From Corallococcus praedator (lineage in GTDB: Bacteria > Myxococcota > Myxococcia > Myxococcales > Myxococcaceae): a DNA stretch of 64,000 bases. The notes beneath the pieces were generated by a model. It searched no databases and had not been told where the DNA came from. It was given only the letters and a program-made list of their open reading frames with translations. How positions within the stretch are numbered: position 1 is the first letter of the stretch; every line of letters starts with the position of its first letter. Position numbers and translations under genes: made by a program. This document shows positions 58,044 to 64,000 of the stretch, in pieces. Location of the stretch: assembly GCF_003612125.1 (NCBI RefSeq), contig NZ_RAWI01000004.1:1-64000 (forward strand), given 5' to 3'.

Positions 58044-59705
58044 GTGAACCTGCTCATCCTGTTGCTGCGCAGATCCCGTGGGGCCGTGGCGCTGGCGGTG
58101 TTCTTCGGGCTCTTGACAGGTGCCGCGAGCGCCGGGCTCATCGCGCACATCAACGCGGTCCTCACCAGTGGCGGCACGCTCGCGGATCGTGCCACGGTCC
58201 TCGGCTTCGCCGCGTTGGGAGCCCTGATGCTGGGTTCACGCATCGGCTCGCAGCTGCTGCTGACGCGGCTCCAGACGCGCACCACGTTCGCACTGCGGGA
58301 TCAGTTGAGCCAGCGCATTCTCGCGACGCCGTTGCGCCAGTTGGAAGAGCTGGGCAATCACCGACTGCTGGCCACGCTGATCGACGACGTCCAGGCCGTC
58401 ACCCAGGGCCTGCTGTGCATTCCGCCGCTGCTGATCCACGGCGGCATCATCGTGGGCTGCATGACGTACCTCGCCATCATGTCGCCGATGGTGTTCGCCG
58501 CACTGCTCGTGTTCGCGATGCTGGGAGTCGCCAGCTACCTGCTTCCCATGCGGCACATCATGGGACTCCTGCGACACTCGCGGCAGACGAATGACCGGTT
58601 CTTCCGAGACCTGCGCTCGCTCACCCAGGGATTGAAGGAACTGAAGCTGCACGGAGGTCGGCGCACGGCCTTCCTCAAGCAGGAGCTGTTCCCCACGGCA
58701 GAGGCACTGAAGCAGCTCCAGGTGAAGGTCTCCACGCTCCACACCTTCACGACCAGTTGGAGCATGAGCCTGTTCTTCTTCTTCATCGGGCTGCTGCTCT
58801 TCGCACTGCCGGGGCTGACGCCGGTGTCGACCTCGACGCTGGTGGGCTACACGCTCGCCGTGCTCTACCTCCAGCAGCCGCTGGAGTCGTCCATGACGAT
58901 GCTCCCCATGCTGGGAGCCGGCACGGTGGCACTCCGCCACATCGACACGCTGGAGCTGGCGGCCGCAGGCAGTCCGCTCCCGCTCAGCAGTGGGGAGCCC
59001 CCTGCCCCGCCGTCACGCATCGACCTGGCGGGCGTCACGCATGCGTACCGCCGGGAGGGAGAGGACACGCCCTTCACGCTGGGCCCCATCGACCTGACGC
59101 TCCGGCCGGGGGAAATCCTCTTCGTGGTGGGCGGCAATGGCAGCGGCAAGACGACGCTGGCCAAGCTCATCACCGGCCTCTACACGCCGGAGTCCGGGGA
59201 GATCCGCGTCGATGGGCGGTCCGTGACGGAAGGCGACCGGGAGCGCTACCGCCAGTTGTTCGCGACGGTGTTCTCCGACTTCCACCTCTTCGACTCGCTG
59301 CTCGGGCTGGCCGAGGGAGACAAGGCGGACAAGGCCCGTGCGTACCTGACGCGGCTCCAGTTGGACCGCAAGGTGCGGATCAACGACACGGGAGCGCTCT
59401 CCACCACGGACCTGTCCGCGGGCCAGCGCAAGCGACTGGCGCTGCTGACGGCGTATCTGGAGGACCGCCCCGTGTACCTCTTCGACGAGTGGGCGGCGGA
59501 TCAGGATCCTCTGTTCAAGGAGGTCTTCTACCGGGAGCTGCTGCCGGACCTGAAGGCCGCGGGGAAGGCCGTGGTCGTCATCAGCCATGACAACCGGTAC
59601 TTCGACGTGGCGGACCGGCGGGTGCGGCTGGAGTCCGGCGCCATCGTCGCGGAGGAGTCCGCGGCAGCCCCGACGCTCAGCGCTCGACCTCGTAGCGCGC
59701 TGTAA
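58044..59705 (+). CDS. Cyclic-peptide-type ABC exporter (fused TMD-NBD)
   Basis: Membrane transporter of 553 aa with an N-terminal six-helix domain (about residues 1-290) and a C-terminal ATPase. Visible motifs are Walker A GGNGSGKTT (about 370), signature LSAGQRKR, Walker B VYLFDEWAADQ and switch His in VVVISHD. The layout matches the PvdE/SyrD-like cyclic peptide transporter family, whose members sit in siderophore and lipopeptide clusters. The start is GTG at 58044, supported by GGAAGGAA about 8 nt upstream; no better ATG exists. It is divergent from the megasynthetase operon, 108 bp away, so it is the likely exporter of the lipopeptide or of a periplasmic precursor. The export role is inferred from family and position. 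Confidence 0.92.
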   Translation: MNLLILLLRRSRGAVALAVFFGLLTGAASAGLIAHINAVLTSGGTLADRATVLGFAALGALMLGSRIGSQLLLTRLQTRTTFALRDQLSQRILATPLRQLEELGNHRLLATLIDDVQAVTQGLLCIPPLLIHGGIIVGCMTYLAIMSPMVFAALLVFAMLGVASYLLPMRHIMGLLRHSRQTNDRFFRDLRSLTQGLKELKLHGGRRTAFLKQELFPTAEALKQLQVKVSTLHTFTTSWSMSLFFFFIGLLLFALPGLTPVSTSTLVGYTLAVLYLQQPLESSMTMLPMLGAGTVALRHIDTLELAAAGSPLPLSSGEPPAPPSRIDLAGVTHAYRREGEDTPFTLGPIDLTLRPGEILFVVGGNGSGKTTLAKLITGLYTPESGEIRVDGRSVTEGDRERYRQLFATVFSDFHLFDSLLGLAEGDKADKARAYLTRLQLDRKVRINDTGALSTTDLSAGQRKRLALLTAYLEDRPVYLFDEWAADQDPLFKEVFYRELLPDLKAAGKAVVVISHDNRYFDVADRRVRLESGAIVAEESAAAPTLSARPRSAL

Positions 59706-59708
59706 GGC

Positions 59709-59815
59709 AACGGCCTGGAGGTCCGCGTGGAAGCGGGCCTGCGTCCCGGCGAGCGCGCCATCCTCCACCCAGGAGACGCCGTGCGTGAGAGCGCCCGCGT
59801 CATGATCCGGCAGGC
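59709..59815 (+). pseudogene. Possible C-terminal remnant of an HlyD/RND-type adaptor
   Basis: Directly after the ABC stop codon, in the same frame, about 35 codons read GLEVRVEAGLRPGERAILHP and then a DAVRE-type segment. This resembles the C-terminal end of HlyD/RND periplasmic adaptor subunits. There is no start codon or upstream part, because the ABC gene abuts it. It may be the scar of a deletion that removed an adaptor gene. Chance resemblance cannot be excluded. Confidence 0.4.
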
Positions 59816-59915
59816 CTGCCCGGGGGCGACACGGAGGGCCCCTGCCTTCCGGCACGCTCCGAGGGGGATTGGCACAGGGTCCTGACACGCCCCACCGTTT
59901 CAAGGCAGGCCCGTC

Positions 59916-59942
59916 CGCGAGGCGGCTCCGTGTGGCCTCGCG
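59916..59942. repeat. 8-bp perfect inverted repeat (hairpin)
   Basis: The arms CGCGAGGC and GCCTCGCG are separated by 11 nt. The hairpin lies just upstream of the ribosome binding site of the 37-aa zinc-ribbon ORF. No T-run follows, so it is not a standard intrinsic terminator. It could be a leader hairpin or a weak transcription stop after the ABC gene. Confidence 0.35.
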
Positions 59943-59965
59943 ATTCCCGAAAGGGGTGCCGCCCC

Positions 59966-60079
59966 ATGCCGGTCCACGCACTTTTCTGTCGTAAGTGCCA
60001 AGAGCTCCTGAGCGTCAGGGTGGAGAAGCACAGCTGCGCCATCCACGGGGTGGCGACGCGAAAGTGGCTCACGTCATGA
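59966..60079 (+). CDS. Small 37-aa zinc-ribbon-like protein
   Basis: ATG at 59966 with AAAGGGG 9 nt upstream. The protein starts MPVHALFCRKCQELL, sharing the MPVxxxFCRKCQE start of the FmdB-type protein encoded at 61539, so the two are paralogues. It has one CxxC pair and a single later Cys, so its zinc site is probably incomplete. Its stop codon overlaps the phosphoribosyltransferase start (ATGA), which suggests coupled translation. Function is unknown. Confidence 0.6.
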   Translation: MPVHALFCRKCQELLSVRVEKHSCAIHGVATRKWLTS

Positions 60080-60762
60080 GGGCCCCCCTGTATTTCGAGG
60101 ACCGGGTGGACGCGGGCCGACAGCTCGCGCAGGCGCTGCTCGCGCGCGGGTACACCGCGGAGGACACCCTCGTGCTGGGCCTGCCCCGAGGAGGCGTCTC
60201 CGTGGCGTACGAGGTCGCGGAGGCGCTGGGCGCTCCGCTGGACATCTGGGTGGTGCGCAAGGTGGGCGCGCCGAACTACCAGGAGCTGGGTTTGGGGGCG
60301 GTGGCGGAAGGGGGCATCACCTACCTCGACCGCGAGCGGATGGCGCGCATGAGCGTGTCGGAGGCCACCGCGCGGCGGCTCGTCCAGCGCAAGGCCGCCG
60401 AGGTGAAGGAGCGCGTGGCCCGCTTCCGCGGTGGGGACGCCCCGCCCGACGTCCAGGGCAAGACGGTCATCCTCGTTGACGATGGGATCGCGACAGGAGG
60501 CACCGTGCGGGCGGCGCTCCAGTCGCTCCGGATGCGGCGGCCCGGCCGCATCGTCCTCGCCGTGCCAGTGGCTGGGAACGAAATCCTCGAGGAACTCCGA
60601 CCCATGGTGGAGGACCTGGTGTGCGTCCTCGCGAGGCCCGACCTGGACTCCATCGGCCAGTGGTACGCCTCGTTTCCCCAGGTCCCCGACGAGGACGTGA
60701 AGCGGTTGATGAACGAGGCACGGGCTCAAGCGCTCGACGGGGGAGTTTCCGCCCGGCCCTGA
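60076..60762 (+). CDS. Type I phosphoribosyltransferase family protein
   Basis: Predicted cytosolic phosphoribosyltransferase of 228 aa (COG1926-like). The PRPP-binding loop VILVDDGIATGGTV lies near residue 133, and the N-terminal LGLPRGGVSVAYEVA is typical of the group. The ATG at 60076 fits the start of the fold (APLYFEDRVDAG) and overlaps the stop of the small upstream ORF; an upstream in-frame ATG at 59998 would add unrelated sequence. The substrate is unknown; members of this group often sit among stress or phosphate-related genes. It is convergent with the CBS gene, 18 bp apart. Confidence 0.88.
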   Translation: MRAPLYFEDRVDAGRQLAQALLARGYTAEDTLVLGLPRGGVSVAYEVAEALGAPLDIWVVRKVGAPNYQELGLGAVAEGGITYLDRERMARMSVSEATARRLVQRKAAEVKERVARFRGGDAPPDVQGKTVILVDDGIATGGTVRAALQSLRMRRPGRIVLAVPVAGNEILEELRPMVEDLVCVLARPDLDSIGQWYASFPQVPDEDVKRLMNEARAQALDGGVSARP

Positions 60763-60780
60763 GGATGAAACAGCAGTGCC

Positions 60781-61203
60781 TCAAGGCCCCCGGTTCTCAC
60801 GGACGACGGCGGCGGTCTGGTCCAGTTCCGCGGCCAACAGCACCAGCAAGTCGTCGAGGGACACGAGTCCCGCCAGGCATCCCTGCCCATCCACGATGGG
60901 CAGGCGGCGCACGCCCAGTTGCCTGAGGGTGATGAACGTCTGGTCGAGCCGGTCGTCCACGTGGGCGACCACGGGCTGGGGCGACATGACGTCCAGGACG
61001 GGGACGGCCCGGGCGTCCTTCCGCTCGGCCACCACCCGGGTGACGATGTCCCGGTCGGTCAATATGCCCACCGGTCGGGGCTCCTCGCCAACGACGACGA
61101 GCGCACCGACGTGCCGGTCGCGCATCTGCTCGGCGGCTTCGGCCACGCTCTGCATGGGCTGGATGATGGCCACCTTCTTGCGGCAAAACCTTGCGAGGGA
61201 CAT
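60781..61203 (-). CDS. CBS-domain protein (tandem CBS pair)
   Basis: Stand-alone Bateman-module protein of 140 aa. Two CBS repeats are visible (about residues 10-65 with VGILTDRDIVTRVVAE, and about 75-130 with LPIVDGQGCLAGLVSLDDL). Such proteins bind adenine nucleotides and regulate partner proteins. The start at 61203 is preceded by a good GGGAGGTG ribosome site; the frame extends upstream to 61287, but that part is not CBS-like. Its partner is not evident from the neighbours. Confidence 0.88.
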   Translation of the reverse strand: MSLARFCRKKVAIIQPMQSVAEAAEQMRDRHVGALVVVGEEPRPVGILTDRDIVTRVVAERKDARAVPVLDVMSPQPVVAHVDDRLDQTFITLRQLGVRRLPIVDGQGCLAGLVSLDDLLVLLAAELDQTAAVVRENRGP

Positions 61204-61538
61204 GGCACCTCCCTGGACGCCCAGGCCGTGCGCCCGGTCGCACGGGTGGATGGCGGGAGGTCCCCGCGAACGTCCTCCTCCCAGCAAACCAGCGCACCCT
61301 GCCCACGAGATGCAACCCGTGAGGATGGAGCAGCGCGACGAGCCCCCACCCTCTCCGCTGGAACGGCATGGCGGGGCCCCGGGCGGTCAGGACGGCGGCG
61401 CGGCGCTCAGGTGCGCACCTTGGGCCCTCCGGCGGGCGAGCCCACGGGAGTGGCACATGCGGTCACCGCGCCGCATCGTTTCTCGTAGGCCACCGGCAGT
61501 CGCGGCATGGCCTCGCACCTCCAGAGAGGAACAGGTCC
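61204..61538. other. Intergenic region, 335 bp
   Basis: Separates the leftward CBS gene from the rightward FmdB-type gene, so it should hold both promoters. I checked for sigma-54 (TGGCAC-N5-TTGC) and sigma-70 elements and found only isolated TGGCAC hexamers (61203, about 61450) without partners. No gene or repeat is seen. Confidence 0.4.
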
Positions 61539-61715
61539 ATGCCTGTCTACGAGTTCTTCTGTCGCAAGTGCCAGGAGCCGTTCACCGAAAACATGAGCAT
61601 CAAGGAGCACGACGAGCGGACGCCGAAATGCCCGCGCAACCACGAGGCGAAGGAGGTGGAGAAGCGCATCTCCTCCGTCCACACGGTGACCACCAAGAAG
61701 TCGCTCACCTACTGA
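61539..61715 (+). CDS. FmdB-family putative regulatory zinc-ribbon protein
   Basis: Small protein of 58 aa starting MPVYEFFCRKCQEPF, with CxxC at residues 8-11 and a further Cys near residue 37 (PKCPRNHE). This fits the FmdB/CxxC_CXXC_SSSS zinc-ribbon family, whose function is poorly known. The ATG at 61539 has AGAGAGGA 8-15 nt upstream. Transcription should end at the hairpin at 61752-61795. Confidence 0.85.
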   Translation: MPVYEFFCRKCQEPFTENMSIKEHDERTPKCPRNHEAKEVEKRISSVHTVTTKKSLTY

Positions 61716-61751
61716 ACGTCGTCCCCGGCGATGTCGGGCCAGAAAAGACTA

Positions 61752-61795
61752 AAGGCCCTGGAGTCACCGGCTTGCACCGGAAACTCCAGGGCCTT
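61752..61795. terminator. Bidirectional intrinsic terminator
   Basis: Perfect 13-bp arms (AAGGCCCTGGAGT and its complement) around an 18-nt loop that itself contains CCGG repeats. On the plus strand it is followed by TCATTTTGG; on the minus strand by TTAGTCTTTTCT, the better T-run. It ends the FmdB-type gene from the left and the tRNA-Pro transcript from the right. Confidence 0.8.
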
Positions 61796-61800
61796 CATTT

Positions 61801-61879
<79 letters not shown>

Positions 61880-61962
61880 AACCGCCGTCGTGAAACGGTG
61901 CGCCCTTATGCCCTCGCCGCTCTCCTGGGTCAAGCGCGAGGTGAAGGGTTCCGTGGGAAAAC

Positions 61963-62349
61963 TTACTCGTCGCCTTCTTCCATTCCCTCGTCGAAGTCCT
62001 CGCCCCGGGCCTCCGCCGCGTCCGCCGCCGCTTCTTCCTGGGCGTCGATCTCCGCATGGTTCTCCGGAGGGGCCTCGCCGTTCAACGCGCTCTTCAACAC
62101 CTGGCTCGGCCGGAAGGTCAGCACCCGACGCGCGCTGATCTCGATCTCCTTGCCCGTCTGCGGATTGCGCCCCACGCGCGCCTTCTTCTGGCGCACCTGG
62201 AAGTTTCCGAACCCGGAGATCTTGATCTTGTCCCCGCGCTCCAGCGTCTCCTTCACGGTGTCGAACACGAGCTCGACGATCTCCGCCGACTCCTTCTTCG
62301 AGAAGCCGACCTTCTCGTAGACCCCCTCGATGATGTCCGCTTTCGTCAT
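61963..62349 (-). CDS. ihfA: Integration host factor subunit alpha
   Basis: DNA-bending nucleoid protein of 128 aa. Residues 1-95 follow the HU/IHF fold, with the family signature GFGNFQVRQKKARVGRNPQT and PSQVLK. E. coli IhfA is about 99 aa; the extra 30 or so C-terminal residues here are almost all Glu, Asp and Ala, an acidic tail also met in other myxobacterial copies as far as I know. The ATG at 62349 has AGAGGA upstream. It lies 93 bp downstream of pheT, the classical pheST-ihfA order. Confidence 0.93.
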   Translation of the reverse strand: MTKADIIEGVYEKVGFSKKESAEIVELVFDTVKETLERGDKIKISGFGNFQVRQKKARVGRNPQTGKEIEISARRVLTFRPSQVLKSALNGEAPPENHAEIDAQEEAAADAAEARGEDFDEGMEEGDE

Positions 62350-62442
62350 GCGAGTCCTCTGGCACCCGTGATGGCCGGTGAACGCGGGGCATGGTGTCAG
62401 CCTTCCCCGAACCGTGTCAACGTCCTGACTTCACTCAGGAAT

Positions 62443-64000
62443 TCAGGCGCGCAGGGCCGCCCCCAGCCGCTGGTTCACCTCGGTGATGATGCGCTGGTGC
62501 GCCGTCGTGACCTCCACGTCGGTCAGCGTCCGCTCGGCCGAGCGATACCTCAGGGCGTACGCCAGGTTCTTCTTCCCCTCGGGGATGGGCTTGCCCGTGT
62601 ACACGTCGAACACCAACGCGTCCTCCACCAGCGGCGCCCCGACCTCCAGGATGACCTTGCGCACTTCCTCGTTGCGCAGCTCCACCGGCACCACCACCGC
62701 CAGGTCGCGCAGCACCGCCGGGTACTTCGGCAGCCCCGCCGCCTGAGGCACCAGCTTCGCCGCCGCGTACAGCGGCTCCGTGTCCAGCTCGAACACGAAC
62801 ACGCCCTCCGGCAGCCCCAGCGCCTTCGTCACCCGAGGGTGCACCTCACCCACGTGCCCCAGCACCGTCCCGTCCGCCAGCGACACCTGCGCGCTGCTGC
62901 GCGGGTGGTACGCCGGAGGCTCGGCCGGCGCGAACGTCGCGCCCTCCACGTGCAAGGCGTGCAGCAGCGCTTCCACCGCGCCCTTCGCGTCGTAGAAGTC
63001 CACGCGCGCGTCCTTCTGCGTCCAGCTCCGGCCGCCCCGGACGCCCCACACCAGGCCCGCCACGCGCGGCACCTCGCGTGACGCGGGCTTCATCCCCTGC
63101 CCGCCCTGCGCGTCCCGGAAGTACGCCCGGCCCGTCTCGTAGAGGCCCACCGTCTCCACCTGATGGCGCACGCTGCGCGACAGGTTCTCCAACAGGCCCG
63201 GCAACAGGCTGGTGCGCATCACCGACTGCTCGACGCTCAGCGGGTTCATCAGCGCGATGGGCGCTTCCTTCCCGCCCAGCACCTCCAGCGACTTCGGCGC
63301 CACGAACGAGTAGTTCACCACCTCGTTCAGCCCCACCCCGCCCAGCGAGTGGCGCAGCCGACGCTCGGCTTCCATCTGCAGGGGCTCCGGCGCCAGCGTG
63401 TCCAGGCCGCGCGGCAGCCGGGCCGGGATGTTGTCGTAGCCGAAGACGCGGGCGACCTCCTCCATCAGGTCCTCCTCGCGCTCCACATCCACGCGCGCCC
63501 GGGGCACCTCGAACGTCGTCTGCCCCGCGCCGTCCTCCACGTTCTTGAACCCCAGCGCCCCGAGGATGCGCCGGCACTCCGCCTCCGCCACCGCCACGCC
63601 CAGCACCTTCTCCACCCGCCCGTAGCGCAGCGTCACCCGACGCGGCGGCTTCGGCGCGGGCTGAATGTCCACCCGCCCCGGCGCCACCGTGCCACCCGAC
63701 AGCTCCGCGATGAGCTGCGCGGCGCGGTCCACCGCCGGCAGCACCGCGTCCAGGTCGGATCCACGCTCGAAGCGGTGCGACCCTTCCGTGTGAAGGGCGT
63801 GCCGCTTCGCCATCCGGCGCACGCCGGAGCCGACGAAGTGCGCGGACTCGATGAGGATGCGCTTCGTCCCCTGAGTCACCTCGCTGTCCGCGCCGCCCAT
63901 CACTCCTCCCAGCGCCTGCGCCCGGTCCCGGTCCGCGATGACCAGGTCGTCCGCATCCAGCGTGCGCTCCTTGTCGTCCAGCGTGCGCAGCTTCTCGCCC
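62443..64000 (-). CDS. pheT: Phenylalanine-tRNA ligase beta subunit (5' part beyond window)
   Basis: C-terminal 519 residues or so of the beta chain that, with PheS, charges tRNA-Phe. The visible part begins in the B3/B4 editing domain (LVIADRDRAQALGGVMGGADSEV region), continues through B5 (RRVTLRYGRVEKVLG) and the catalytic-like B6/B7 core, and ends with the anticodon-binding ferredoxin-fold domain (about 62450-62730; AYALRYRSAERTLTD). The start lies to the right of the window. No defect is seen. ihfA follows in the same direction. Confidence 0.96.
   Translation of the reverse strand, partial: GEKLRTLDDKERTLDADDLVIADRDRAQALGGVMGGADSEVTQGTKRILIESAHFVGSGVRRMAKRHALHTEGSHRFERGSDLDAVLPAVDRAAQLIAELSGGTVAPGRVDIQPAPKPPRRVTLRYGRVEKVLGVAVAEAECRRILGALGFKNVEDGAGQTTFEVPRARVDVEREEDLMEEVARVFGYDNIPARLPRGLDTLAPEPLQMEAERRLRHSLGGVGLNEVVNYSFVAPKSLEVLGGKEAPIALMNPLSVEQSVMRTSLLPGLLENLSRSVRHQVETVGLYETGRAYFRDAQGGQGMKPASREVPRVAGLVWGVRGGRSWTQKDARVDFYDAKGAVEALLHALHVEGATFAPAEPPAYHPRSSAQVSLADGTVLGHVGEVHPRVTKALGLPEGVFVFELDTEPLYAAAKLVPQAAGLPKYPAVLRDLAVVVPVELRNEEVRKVILEVGAPLVEDALVFDVYTGKPIPEGKKNLAYALRYRSAERTLTDVEVTTAHQRIITEVNQRLGAALRA

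Noticed and set aside
57936..58148. Upstream extension of the first megasynthetase to 58148
   Set aside because: It would overlap the start of the ABC gene on the other strand, and the added 71 residues are low-complexity with no FAAL similarity.
59013..60729. Minus-strand ORFs opposite the ABC and phosphoribosyltransferase genes
   Set aside because: No recognisable motifs; the plus-strand genes have good motifs and ribosome sites.
61440..61480. Possible sigma-54 promoter at a TGGCAC hexamer
   Set aside because: No TTGC-type -12 element at the required spacing.
62056..63081. Plus-strand ORFs opposite ihfA and pheT
   Set aside because: Antisense shadows of two clearly conserved genes.

Overview
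The window is high-GC DNA with the codon habits of a myxobacterium, most likely Myxococcaceae (Corallococcus or Myxococcus type). This rests on the very large NRPS/PKS genes, luciferase-like monooxygenases built into adenylation domains, and a pheT-ihfA pair whose IHF alpha carries a long acidic tail. The genus is an inference; no rRNA is present.

Layout: positions 1-57935, all on the minus strand, hold three consecutive megasynthetase genes read from right to left. The first (57935-40734, 5733 aa) is FAAL-ACP / C-A(MOX)-PCP / C-A-PCP-E / C-A-PCP / C-A-PCP. The second (40741-26189, 4850 aa) is KS-AT-ACP / a vestigial C-A module that carries a second MOX and has no PCP / C-A-PCP-E / C-A-PCP. 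The third (26185 to the window edge, more than 8728 aa) has eight C-A-PCP modules and the start of a ninth C domain. Its end and the release domain lie outside the window. The genes overlap by 8 bp or are 3 bp apart, so they form one operon. A divergent ABC exporter gene (58044-59705) starts 108 bp from the first megasynthetase gene.

Reading the specificity-code residues by eye and assuming colinearity gives a tentative lipopeptide: fatty acyl - Gly (MOX) - D-Ser - aliphatic? - Val - malonate (MOX, no reduction) - D-Phe/Tyr-like - beta-Ala - basic? - Val - unassigned - Val - Asp - Val - Val - Val - and onward. The FAAL loads the lipid. The two flavin monooxygenase domains would oxidise the glycine unit and, probably, the malonate-derived unit. 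The ABC transporter is the likely exporter. Five of the Val-type A domains in the third protein are nearly identical at the DNA level and look mosaic, and a two-module unit is repeated with a period of about 6.36 kb. This indicates recent duplication and gene conversion.

Positions 59706-64000 are conserved chromosomal background: a possible remnant of an HlyD-type adaptor, a 37-aa zinc-ribbon ORF overlapping a phosphoribosyltransferase gene, a convergent CBS-domain gene, an FmdB-type zinc-ribbon gene, a bidirectional terminator, tRNA-Pro(GGG), ihfA and the 3' part of pheT.
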